Below, piece by piece: positions 1-6,965 of a stretch of DNA of 25,962 nt (positions within the stretch are counted from its first letter, which is position 1; every line of letters starts with the position of its first letter). Location of the stretch: contig NZ_JAFBDW010000011.1 of the NCBI RefSeq assembly GCF_016908415.1, positions 1 to 25,962 of the forward strand. The letters run 5' to 3'. This DNA is from Caldicoprobacter guelmensis. Lineage in GTDB: Bacteria > Bacillota > Clostridia > Caldicoprobacterales > Caldicoprobacteraceae. Under the pieces are notes generated by a model. That model worked only from the letters and a program-made list of their open reading frames with translations, was not told where the DNA came from and made no database searches. Made by a program: the position numbers and the translations under genes.

Positions 1-1
1 T

Positions 2-76
2 TCCTCAGTAGCTCAACGGTAGAGCACTCGGCTGTTAACCGAGGGGTTGTTGGTTCGAATCCAACCTGAGGAGCCA
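2..76 (+). tRNA. tRNA-Asn (anticodon GTT)
   Basis: A complete cloverleaf is visible. The acceptor arms TCCTCAG (2-8) and CTGAGGA (66-72) pair perfectly, followed by discriminator G73 and an encoded CCA (74-76). The anticodon stem CTCGG/CCGAG (27-31, 39-43) encloses loop CTGTTAA with anticodon GTT at 34-36. The T-arm carries GGTTCGAATCC. GTT reads Asn codons AAC/AAU, and G73 fits tRNA-Asn. It starts one base into the window, so any upstream tRNA or rRNA partners are out of view. Confidence 0.97.
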
Positions 77-153
77 TTTCTTTTTTTGGCTCTTGATTTT
101 AATCTGAAATTGGACTATTTTGGAGTATAGGAATAAATAAATGTAAACCCATG

Positions 154-184
154 AACAAGTCCTATAGAGGACTTGTTATTTTTA
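154..184 (+). terminator. Rho-independent terminator after tRNA-Asn
   Basis: A perfect 9-bp stem AACAAGTCC (154-162) / GGACTTGTT (169-177) with a 6-nt loop is followed by ATTTTTAT. It lies 78 bases past the tRNA and ahead of the hom promoter, so it most likely ends the tRNA transcript. The stem is only moderately GC-rich. Confidence 0.7.
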
Positions 185-245
185 TGCCCGGTTTGTATTT
201 TTTTTGGTAGACGCAGCTGTTGTTTTGGGCTTTTGTAAAATTATA

Positions 246-274
246 TTTACTGTATCATCTTCACGTGTTATAAT
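246..274 (+). promoter_or_regulatory. Sigma-A-type promoter for the hom operon
   Basis: TTTACT (246-251), a 17-base spacer and TATAAT (269-274), with an extended -10 TG at 266-267. Transcription would start near 281, about 50 bases before the GTG chosen for hom. Confidence 0.6.
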
Positions 275-332
275 CTAGCCTAAAGATTATGTCCACCATA
301 TGAAAGAAGTGTATCAACAGGAGGGAATACCG

Positions 333-1622
333 GTGAATGGCATTAAAATTGCGGTTTTGGGTTTAGGAAATGTAGGTAGGGGAGTATGGAAAATACTGCA
401 TAAACAGCAGGATATGATAAAGGAATATATCGGGATTCCCATTGAAATAAAAAAAGTTTTAGTGAGGGATGTCTCAAAGAACCGAGGTATAGATGTTCCA
501 CCTCATGTTCTTACTACCAATATCGATGATGTTCTTCTTGATGAAGATATACAAATTATTGTGGAATTGATTGGAGGGTTACATCCCGCTTATGAATATA
601 TAAGGAAGGCCATTGAAATGGGTAAGCATGTGGTTACGGCCAATAAGGCTGTCATCGCATCATATGGTAAAGAACTTATACAATTGGCTAATGAGAGAAA
701 GGTTTTGCTTCGATTTGAAGGGAGTGTAGGGGGAGGAATTCCCATAATTGCGGCTTTGAGTAAGAGCTTTGCTGCTAATGAAATAGAGGCTATAGTAGGT
801 ATAATAAACGGTACAACAAATTATATTCTCACGCAGATGACGCGATATGGTATGGATTTTAAAACTGCTTTACATTTAGCGCAAGAAAAGGGATATGCAG
901 AGGCAGATCCTACTTCTGACATAGAAGGTGAAGATGCAGCTTTCAAGTTATCCATATTGGCATTTATTGCCTTTGGGGTGTATGTCCCTCCGCAGGACAT
1001 TCCAAGGGAGGGAATTACTCGCATTTCCGAAAAGGAAATTCAGTATGCAGCGCAATTGGGCTACACAATAAAGCTTTTGGCTGTGGCTAGAAAACATGAG
1101 GGTAAAATAGATATACATGTTCATCCAGCTTTGGTACCCAATACTCATCCGCTTGCCGCTGTCAATGATGAGTTCAATGCTTTGTTCATTAAAGGAGATG
1201 CGGTAGGGGAAATCATGATGTACGGCAAAGGAGCCGGGTCATTACCTACGGGTAGTGCTGTGGTAAGCGATATAATGGATGTGGCGTGTGCAATACTGTC
1301 AGGGCGTATAATGCCGTATACTTATAAGCATAGTGGACAAGAGCTGCGTATCAACGGCGAAGGTGAAGGTGAATATTATATCCGCCTTGAAGTGGTGGAT
1401 AAGCCTGGAGTGTTGGGAAAGATTTCGACGGTTTTAGGGAACCATGGCGTCAGCATCGCCTCAGTGGTTCAGCGAGGCAGAGGGGAGAGGATTGTGCCAT
1501 TGGTTTTAATCACTCACAATGTAGAAAGGAAGCGGCTTGATAGAGCATTGGAGGAAATAGAGAAGTTCGATGTAGTGGAAGAGGTAGCCAGCATCTTACG
1601 GGTGGAAAGCCATTCGGGTTGA
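333..1622 (+). CDS. hom: Homoserine dehydrogenase with C-terminal ACT domain
   Basis: Reduces aspartate-semialdehyde to homoserine with NAD(P)H in the cytoplasm, the branch point to threonine and methionine. Seen (429 aa): a Rossmann GLGNVG (10-15), an NKA motif (104-106), the family signature at 183-205 ending in the presumed catalytic Asp201/Lys205 pair, and an ACT domain at about 348-424 with DKPGVLGKI. ACT domains in this family usually mediate threonine feedback. The GTG at 333 is preferred because AGGAGGG (319-325) sits 7 bases upstream; an in-frame ATG at 300 has no ribosome site. It leads the forward run 27 bases before the decarboxylase gene. No other threonine gene is in the window. 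Confidence 0.95.
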   Translation: MNGIKIAVLGLGNVGRGVWKILHKQQDMIKEYIGIPIEIKKVLVRDVSKNRGIDVPPHVLTTNIDDVLLDEDIQIIVELIGGLHPAYEYIRKAIEMGKHVVTANKAVIASYGKELIQLANERKVLLRFEGSVGGGIPIIAALSKSFAANEIEAIVGIINGTTNYILTQMTRYGMDFKTALHLAQEKGYAEADPTSDIEGEDAAFKLSILAFIAFGVYVPPQDIPREGITRISEKEIQYAAQLGYTIKLLAVARKHEGKIDIHVHPALVPNTHPLAAVNDEFNALFIKGDAVGEIMMYGKGAGSLPTGSAVVSDIMDVACAILSGRIMPYTYKHSGQELRINGEGEGEYYIRLEVVDKPGVLGKISTVLGNHGVSIASVVQRGRGERIVPLVLITHNVERKRLDRALEEIEKFDVVEEVASILRVESHSG

Positions 1623-1649
1623 AGGGCAGGGAGGGCTGAAACGTTTAAA

Positions 1650-3098
1650 ATGGATATAAATGGTATGCCTTTGGTAAAGGCTCTTATAGGATATGCAGGA
1701 CAAAATATAGTTAGGTTTCACATGCCAGGGCATAAAGGGTTCAATATTTTCCCTAGAGATTTTTTGGATAACTTGATAGCCCTAGATATAACAGAAATTC
1801 CAGGTATGGATAACCTCTATTTACCTTGTGGGGTAATTGCTCAAGCTCAAATGCTGGCAGCCAAGGCCTTTGGTGCTGACCATACTTTTTTCCTGGTAAA
1901 TGGCTCCACAGCAGGAGTTCTGGCGATGATAATGGCCACCTGCAGGCCAGGAGACAAGCTGATCATACCTAGAAATAGCCACAGGTCGGTGTGGTCGGCC
2001 ATCATAATAGCTGACGTTAACCCTGTATATATCCAACCACGCTACGACAAGGAAAATTGTTTGGTGACTCAGATATCGGCACAGGATGTGGAAAGGGCTT
2101 TGGATGAAAATCCAGATGCTGTAGGAGTGATGGTGGTACATCCTACTTATTACGGCCTTTGCAGTCACTTGGAGAAGATAGAAAAAATTGTACATGAAAG
2201 GGGTAAGCTGTTACTGGTAGATGAAGCTCATGGCGCCCATTTTATTTTTCATTCTGACCTTCCTCCTTCAGCTGGTGAGTTGGGAGCCGATATGTGGGTA
2301 CAGAGTGCTCATAAAACGCTGCCTGCTTTAACCCAGGCGGCGTATCTTCATGTTAAGGGGGATCGTGTGGACTTAAGGCGAGTGGCTCAGATTATAGCTA
2401 TGCTGCAGACCAGCAGCCCCTCTTATTTGATAATGGCTTCACTTGATTGGGCCAGGTTTTTTATGGAATCAGAGGGAAAGCCTTTAATTGAGAGGCTAAT
2501 ACATGAAGTCCGGGCAGTAAAGAGTTGGCTGCAAAACCATACAGGTTTTTTAATTATAGATGATTATGAAAAGGGGGAAGAGATAGCGGCACTGGACCCC
2601 ACACGATTGGTATTGGATGTTCGTGAATTTGGCATTACTGGTTATCAGGCTGAGAGGATTTTGAGGGAAGCGGGAATACAGATTGAGATGAGCGATATGT
2701 ACCGGGTTGTACTTATATGTAGTGTGGCTGATGATAAAAGGGCCTTTGATATTCTAATTAAAGCACTGAACAATCTAGCAAAAAGGTTGCCGGACTGCAA
2801 AGTAGGCAAAAAAACATCTTATGATAATATGTCAATTTCCCGGGAAATACCACGGCAAATGTTGTCGCCTAGGGAGGCTTTTTATAGTATAATAGAACGT
2901 GTACCTTTGGAGAAAAGCATAGGCAGAATATGTGCTGGCATTATAGGGTCTTATCCTCCTGGTATTCCATATTTTTGTCCCGGTGAGTTAATAGACAAAG
3001 ACGGTGTAGAGGAACTTTTGTATATACAGCGATGTGGTGGAGTCCTTTTTGGGGTTGAAAAGGAAGGGTTAATTCCGGTGGTTAATACAAAAGCATAA
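1650..3098 (+). CDS. PLP-dependent Orn/Lys/Arg decarboxylase (YaaO-like)
   Basis: A 482-aa fold-type I PLP enzyme of the short Orn/Lys/Arg decarboxylase family, probably making a polyamine precursor (agmatine, cadaverine or putrescine) by amino-acid decarboxylation. Seen: HMPGHKG near the N terminus (24-30), DEAHG with PLP-contacting Asp191, and SAHKT with the Schiff-base Lys222. The C-terminal decarboxylase domain carries a PPGIPYFCPGE-type segment near the end. The length matches the short Bacillus forms, not the roughly 700-aa enterobacterial ones. In B. subtilis the homologue yaaO also directly precedes tmk. Substrate cannot be decided from sequence. The ribosome site (AGGGAGGG, about 1627-1634) is farther than ideal from the ATG. 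Confidence 0.88.
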   Translation: MDINGMPLVKALIGYAGQNIVRFHMPGHKGFNIFPRDFLDNLIALDITEIPGMDNLYLPCGVIAQAQMLAAKAFGADHTFFLVNGSTAGVLAMIMATCRPGDKLIIPRNSHRSVWSAIIIADVNPVYIQPRYDKENCLVTQISAQDVERALDENPDAVGVMVVHPTYYGLCSHLEKIEKIVHERGKLLLVDEAHGAHFIFHSDLPPSAGELGADMWVQSAHKTLPALTQAAYLHVKGDRVDLRRVAQIIAMLQTSSPSYLIMASLDWARFFMESEGKPLIERLIHEVRAVKSWLQNHTGFLIIDDYEKGEEIAALDPTRLVLDVREFGITGYQAERILREAGIQIEMSDMYRVVLICSVADDKRAFDILIKALNNLAKRLPDCKVGKKTSYDNMSISREIPRQMLSPREAFYSIIERVPLEKSIGRICAGIIGSYPPGIPYFCPGELIDKDGVEELLYIQRCGGVLFGVEKEGLIPVVNTKA

Positions 3099-3130
3099 AG
3101 ATGTATTTCTCATAAGATTGAGGGGAAAAG

Positions 3131-3769
3131 GTGGCTATGGAAGGAATTTTTATTACCTTTGAAGGGTTGGATGGTGCAGGAAAAACCACTCAGATTAGGT
3201 TATTAGAGAGGTACTTACGGCAAAAAGGGCATGATGTGTTAGTGACTCGCGAACCAGGTGGGACACCTTTAGGGGAAGAAATACGCAAGGTTTTACTTAA
3301 TCCCTATTATAGGGATATAGATGGCGTAACTGAAATGTATTTATATGCTGCATCCCGTGCCCAGCATGTAAGGCAAGTTATAAAACCTGCTCTTGAAAAG
3401 GGAAAAATTGTATTGTGTGATAGGTTTGTCGATTCCAGCGTAGCCTATCAAGGTTTTGGAAGAGGATTAGGTATGGATGTGGTGGAGGCAGTAAACAGGT
3501 ATGCGCTCGGGGGTATTATCCCTGACTTGACGATTTTCTTGAATATTCGGCCAGAAGATTCTTTGGCAAGGAGCTGTATAAGGTCGGAAACGCCGGATCG
3601 GTTAGAAAGTGAGGAATTAGAATTTCACAAGCGCGTGTATGAGGGGTTTATTGCTTTGCAAAGAAGGTATCCTGATCGCGTCAAAAAGGTGGATGCATCA
3701 AAGAGCATTGATGAGGTTTTTCATCAAGTCGTGGAGTTAATAGAATGTTTGCTATCATGTAAAAAATAG
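3131..3769 (+). CDS. tmk: Thymidylate kinase
   Basis: Phosphorylates dTMP to dTDP with ATP, an essential step of dTTP synthesis. The 212 aa are of normal length. Seen: P-loop GLDGAGKTT (12-20), the EPGGTPLGE substrate segment, DRFVDSSVAYQG (97 onward) and a LID region RSETPDRLES (151-160). The GTG at 3131 is chosen because AGGGG (3121-3125) lies 5 bases away; an in-frame ATG at 3137 is possible. It lies 32 bases after the decarboxylase and 41 before darA, the same order as B. subtilis yaaO-tmk-darA. A candidate promoter for darA overlaps its 3' end. Confidence 0.97.
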   Translation: MAMEGIFITFEGLDGAGKTTQIRLLERYLRQKGHDVLVTREPGGTPLGEEIRKVLLNPYYRDIDGVTEMYLYAASRAQHVRQVIKPALEKGKIVLCDRFVDSSVAYQGFGRGLGMDVVEAVNRYALGGIIPDLTIFLNIRPEDSLARSCIRSETPDRLESEELEFHKRVYEGFIALQRRYPDRVKKVDASKSIDEVFHQVVELIECLLSCKK

Positions 3770-3777
3770 GATATAAT
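3749..3777 (+). promoter_or_regulatory. Candidate internal promoter for darA
   Basis: TTGCTA (3749-3754), 17-base spacer, TATAAT (3772-3777). The -35 lies in the last codons of tmk and the -10 just after its stop, so darA and downstream genes could be transcribed apart from hom and tmk. Confidence 0.5.
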
Positions 3778-3810
3778 AGGATTAAAGCTAAATAAAAGGG
3801 GGGTTGAGCA

Positions 3811-4140
3811 GTGAAGCTCATAATTGCTGTGGTGCAGGATGAAGATGCTCAGAAGCTTATCTCTGCGTTGATGAATGAAGGATTTGGGGTTACTAAGCTG
3901 GCTACTACAGGGGGGTTTTTGCGAGCGGGTAACACTACTTTGTTAATCGGTACTGAAAAAGAAAGGGTTCCGGTGGCGTTGTCGCTCATTGAAAAGGTGT
4001 GCAAAAGCAGAAAACAGATAGCAACTTCACCTACTCCTGTGGCGGGTACAACAGGGGTGTATGTGCCATATCCAATTGAAGTGACGGTGGGTGGGGCTAC
4101 TGTTTTTGTGCTGGATGTGGAGGAATTTAGGAAAATTTGA
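3811..4140 (+). CDS. darA: c-di-AMP receptor DarA/PstA (PII-like, YaaQ)
   Basis: A small cytoplasmic PII-like signal protein, 109 aa, the normal length. Family members form trimers that bind cyclic di-AMP; the output target is still unsettled. Seen: the N-terminal strand MKLIIAVVQ, the conserved loop start ATTGGFLR (31-38), an FLRAGNTTLLIG strand, and the C-terminal VGGATVFVLDVE strand. GTG start with AAGGGGGG upstream. It sits between tmk and yaaR exactly as in Bacillus. No diadenylate cyclase or c-di-AMP phosphodiesterase gene is in the window. Confidence 0.95.
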   Translation: MKLIIAVVQDEDAQKLISALMNEGFGVTKLATTGGFLRAGNTTLLIGTEKERVPVALSLIEKVCKSRKQIATSPTPVAGTTGVYVPYPIEVTVGGATVFVLDVEEFRKI

Positions 4141-4176
4141 GTTGGAGAATGGCATTTTGGAGAGGTAACGGTTGTT

Positions 4177-4629
4177 ATGAGGATAAGGAATGCTGTGGTA
4201 AAAGATAAAGATATGGGTTTAAATGGCTTGGGGAAAGAAGTCTATCGGAATGAAGTGCACACCAAAAATTTTAGCGGAGCAATGCGTGATGCCCAAGAGA
4301 GATTGATGGAAAAAGAGCTATCGCTTCTTATGGAGGAGATCAAGATACAGGAGGAAAAGCTGATCAAGTGTCTCTCTCTTGCTGAGGTTATTCGTTACAG
4401 GAAGTTAGTGTCGCGGTTTTTGTCTACTGTTGTAAGCAATATGTACCAGTTTACAAAGCGTGATTACTTCAATAGTCAGGGTAGACATGAGGTATATGCT
4501 GTGATAAGAAAGGTAAACCAAAAATTGGAGGAACTAGTAAAGCAGGTGCTTTGCTCAGATAAGGATAGGCTTAAAATATTATCCTTAGTGGATGATATTC
4601 GGGGATTGCTTATAGATTTATTTTACTGA
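4177..4629 (+). CDS. yaaR: YaaR family protein (DUF327)
   Basis: A 150-aa protein of unknown function, recognised by its mostly helical, charged sequence and its place between darA and holB. The C-terminal part has the family's YRKLVSRFL ... YAVIRKVNQKLEEL pattern. A region rich in Glu/Lys (about 45-62) could form a coiled coil. No signal peptide or membrane segment is visible. The ribosome site GGAGAGG lies about 11 bases before the ATG. It is 16 bases upstream of holB and probably co-transcribed. No biochemical role is claimed. Confidence 0.87.
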   Translation: MRIRNAVVKDKDMGLNGLGKEVYRNEVHTKNFSGAMRDAQERLMEKELSLLMEEIKIQEEKLIKCLSLAEVIRYRKLVSRFLSTVVSNMYQFTKRDYFNSQGRHEVYAVIRKVNQKLEELVKQVLCSDKDRLKILSLVDDIRGLLIDLFY

Positions 4630-4645
4630 AGGGTTTGGATGGGCT

Positions 4646-5620
4646 ATGAATTTTTCAGACATAATAGGCCAATCCTTTGTGATTAAGAGATTGAAGCAAA
4701 TTATTGAAAGCCAGCGTATAGGCCATGCTTATGTGTTCGTTGGCCCGGAAGGAATAGGCAAGAAAACGATATCCAATATATTTGCCCGAGGTATCATGTG
4801 CAAATCACAAGGTCACAGGCCTTGTGATTTGTGTCGTTCATGCAGGCAATTTAATTCGGGAAATCATCCCGACGTATATCGAGTACAAAAAGGGGATAAA
4901 TCCAGTATAGGCGTGGATCAAATAAGAGGTGTGCTGGATGATATCCACTTGAAGCCTTACGAATCTGATCGTAAGGTTTATATAATTGAGGATGCTCAAG
5001 CCATGACTATCCAGGCGCAGAATGCCTTTTTAAAAACGCTGGAAGAACCTCCTTTATTTGCTACTATTATCTTACTTGCAGAAAATGCCAATGAACTCTT
5101 GCCCACTATACTGTCGCGCTGTCAGGTATTTCGCATGCAGAGGCTTACCCGAGAAGAGGTATGCGCTGTTATAATGAGAAATTTCGATATATCTAAGGAA
5201 AAAGCCATGTTGTTTGCCGGGCTTTCTAACGGGATTCCAGGTAAGGGTTTGAAGTTGGCAAGCTCACAGGAGTTTAATGACATGCGAAACGATATTTTTA
5301 AATTTTTGGAACAATTTTTGAGCTATGACGATGTGGAAAAAATGGCTCAATGGGAACTTTTCAACCAGTATAAAGACAAAATTGATGAAGTGTTGGATAT
5401 ATTGGTAATATGGTTCAGAGATATAATGGCTTATAAGGAGACCGGCGATTATGCCTTGGTCGTAAACATAGATAAGGTGCCTTTAATAGAAAAGCAGGCG
5501 TCTTTATTTACAATTAGGCGTATAAGAGGTATCATTGAGAGTATAGAGCGTACTCGAAGAATGCTTAAAGGAAATACCAATTATCAGTTGGCTATAGAGA
5601 ATTTGCTGCTTAGCATGTGA
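4646..5620 (+). CDS. holB: DNA polymerase III subunit delta prime
   Basis: Subunit of the clamp-loader complex that places the sliding clamp on primed DNA. 324 aa. Seen: Walker-A-like GPEGIGKKT (33-41), a zinc module with Cys52, Cys60, Cys63 and Cys66, SSIGVDQIR, VYIIEDAQAM in the Walker B place and TLEEPP (131-136). It lacks the long C-terminal extension of DnaX, which together with its site between yaaR and ricT identifies it as delta prime. Its TGA (5618-5620) is followed 4 bases later by the annotated ricT GTG, so the two genes are probably translationally coupled. Confidence 0.94.
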   Translation: MNFSDIIGQSFVIKRLKQIIESQRIGHAYVFVGPEGIGKKTISNIFARGIMCKSQGHRPCDLCRSCRQFNSGNHPDVYRVQKGDKSSIGVDQIRGVLDDIHLKPYESDRKVYIIEDAQAMTIQAQNAFLKTLEEPPLFATIILLAENANELLPTILSRCQVFRMQRLTREEVCAVIMRNFDISKEKAMLFAGLSNGIPGKGLKLASSQEFNDMRNDIFKFLEQFLSYDDVEKMAQWELFNQYKDKIDEVLDILVIWFRDIMAYKETGDYALVVNIDKVPLIEKQASLFTIRRIRGIIESIERTRRMLKGNTNYQLAIENLLLSM

Positions 5621-5642
5621 GGAGGTGGTTTTTATACAGATT
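5620..5642 (+). promoter_or_regulatory. Ribosome-binding site and ambiguous start of ricT
   Basis: AGGAGGTG (5620-5627) is a near-perfect ribosome site, but the only standard in-frame start nearby, GTG at 5625, lies inside it. Codons after it in frame are GTT, TTT, ATA (5634), CAG and ATT (5640). ATA sits 8 bases beyond GGAGG, the ideal initiation position. Confidence 0.6.
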
Positions 5643-6536
5643 GTAGTAGGGGTCAGATTTAAAAGGGCTGGTAAAATATACTACTTTGACCCCAATGACA
5701 TAGACCTTAAGCCGGGAGACCACGTGATTGTGGAAACTGCTCGTGGGATAGAATATGGTGAGATAGTAGTACCTCCAAAGCAAGTCCCAGATGAGGATAT
5801 AGTTCCTCCTCTTAAGAAAGTCATAAGGAAGGCTACAGAAGAGGATGAACAAAAGGTAAAGGAAAACAGGGAAAAGGAGAGTAGAGCTTTTGATATATGC
5901 CTCAAGGAGATTGCCAAACACAACTTACCTATGAAATTAGTGGGTGTAGAGTATACCTTTGACAACAACAAGTTAATATTTTACTTTACTGCCGAGGGAA
6001 GGGTGGATTTCCGGGAACTTGTAAGGGATCTAGCGGCCATTTTTAAGACTAGAATTGAGCTCCGACAGATCGGCGTACGAGATGAGGCTAAGATGATAGG
6101 GGGTCTGGGTCCGTGTGGCAGGAATATATGTTGCTGTACTTTCCTGGGAGATTTCCAGCCTGTATCCATTAGAATGGCAAAGGAGCAAAAACTGTCGCTT
6201 AACCCAGCCAAAATATCTGGTGTGTGCGGTCGACTCATGTGTTGCCTGAAATTCGAGCAGGATTTCTATGAGAATGTATTGAAGCGTATGCCTAAGGTAA
6301 ATAAAGAGGTTTTGACGCCTGATGGTAAAGGCATTGTGGTGGATGTAAACGTGTTGTCTGAAAAGGTTAGAGTAAAGCTGATTCAAGAGGATGGTACTGT
6401 AGAGGTTAGGGAATATTCCCCTGATGAAGTGGAATTACTGAACAAGGACCAATCTGATGAGGATAGGGAAGAAATAGGGGAGATGCAGGAGGATTTAAGT
6501 ATGGATGAAGAGATGAGGTCTCTTCTGGATGAGTGA
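5625..6536 (+). CDS. ricT: RicT (YaaT), PSP1-domain Fe-S regulator of mRNA processing
   Basis: In B. subtilis RicT joins RicA and RicF in a cytoplasmic complex that carries [4Fe-4S] clusters and modulates RNase Y, affecting sporulation, competence and biofilm. Here up to 303 aa. Seen: VGVRFKRAGKIYYFDP (8-23), the PSP1 core (about 65-150) and a Cys-rich part with Cys164, Cys169-171, Cys201, Cys206 and Cys207, as expected for cluster ligands. The C-terminal tail (about 275-303) is very acidic. The annotated GTG overlaps its own ribosome site, so translation may begin at ATA 5634 (300 aa). It is 4 bases from holB. A ferredoxin gene follows 83 bases downstream. Confidence 0.93.
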   Translation: MVFIQIVVGVRFKRAGKIYYFDPNDIDLKPGDHVIVETARGIEYGEIVVPPKQVPDEDIVPPLKKVIRKATEEDEQKVKENREKESRAFDICLKEIAKHNLPMKLVGVEYTFDNNKLIFYFTAEGRVDFRELVRDLAAIFKTRIELRQIGVRDEAKMIGGLGPCGRNICCCTFLGDFQPVSIRMAKEQKLSLNPAKISGVCGRLMCCLKFEQDFYENVLKRMPKVNKEVLTPDGKGIVVDVNVLSEKVRVKLIQEDGTVEVREYSPDEVELLNKDQSDEDREEIGEMQEDLSMDEEMRSLLDE

Positions 6537-6544
6537 AAAAAATA

Positions 6545-6572
6545 TTGCAATTTTGGTTATTGGTGATAGAAT
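6545..6572 (+). promoter_or_regulatory. Candidate promoter for the ferredoxin gene
   Basis: TTGCAA (6545-6550), 16-base spacer, TAGAAT (6567-6572) preceded by TGA, giving an extended -10. It lies between ricT and the ferredoxin, which may therefore be expressed alone as well as by readthrough. Confidence 0.45.
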
Positions 6573-6619
6573 AGAAGAGGTGTTTGTTGTGGGGTTTCAA
6601 TGTAAGGAGGTGAGGGTGG

Positions 6620-6790
6620 ATGGCGTATAAGATTACTGAAGAATGCATTGCTTGCGGTGCTTGCCAGTCCGAGTGTCCGGTGGATGCCATCTCCGAGGGT
6701 GATGACATCTACGTCATAGATCCGGATGCTTGTATAGAGTGTGGTGCGTGTGCCGATGTTTGTCCAGTGGGCGCTCCTCAGCAGGAGTAA
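6620..6790 (+). CDS. Small 2[4Fe-4S] ferredoxin
   Basis: A 56-aa clostridial-type ferredoxin, a soluble one-electron carrier. Seen: two CxxCxxCxxxCP motifs, CIACGACQSECP (9-20) and CIECGACADVCP (38-49), separated by an acidic strand with IYVID. This is the full length for the family. The ribosome site AAGGAGG (6604-6610) lies 9 bases before the ATG. A terminator follows 27 bases after the stop, so it is the last gene of the run. The redox partner cannot be told from sequence; its neighbour RicT is itself an Fe-S protein. The frame is too short for a 60-codon cutoff but is unmistakable. Confidence 0.95.
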   Translation: MAYKITEECIACGACQSECPVDAISEGDDIYVIDPDACIECGACADVCPVGAPQQE

Positions 6791-6817
6791 AAAGGTGTAT
6801 AATTTTTATTTTTGAGT

Positions 6818-6854
6818 AAAAAAGAACCTGATCTTTCCGATTAGGTTCTTTTTT
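6818..6854 (+). terminator. Strong Rho-independent terminator closing the hom-ferredoxin run
   Basis: A 16-bp stem AAAAAAGAACCTGATC (6818-6833) / GATTAGGTTCTTTTTT (6839-6854), with one G-T wobble and a 5-base loop. The T-run forms the descending arm, and the A-run would allow use from the other strand. Confidence 0.9.
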
Positions 6855-6885
6855 CATGCAATAAATTTTATGCACTAGCAGGAAT

Positions 6886-6914
6886 TTGACAATTTATGCC
6901 GAATTATTTATATA
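6886..6914 (+). promoter_or_regulatory. Sigma-A-type promoter of the SpoIID-like gene
   Basis: TTGACA (6886-6891), 17-base spacer, TATATA (6909-6914). The predicted transcript start near 6921 is only about 9 bases before the upstream ATG at 6930, which supports the later start at 6966. Confidence 0.6.
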
Positions 6915-6965
6915 GCAGCATAAGTAGGTATGTATAACCATAAAACTTCTGGGAGTGATATAGCT

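Noticed and set aside
71..92. Hairpin GAGCCA/TGGCTC at the tRNA-Asn 3' end.
   Set aside because: Its first arm is the tRNA acceptor and CCA end, which will be folded in the tRNA. The hairpin at 154-184 is a better terminator.
1821..2195. Long antisense open frame (124 codons) inside the decarboxylase gene, and similar ones within ricT, metG and the penicillin-binding gene.
   Set aside because: They are shadows of well-identified genes on the other strand, without ribosome sites or recognisable domains.
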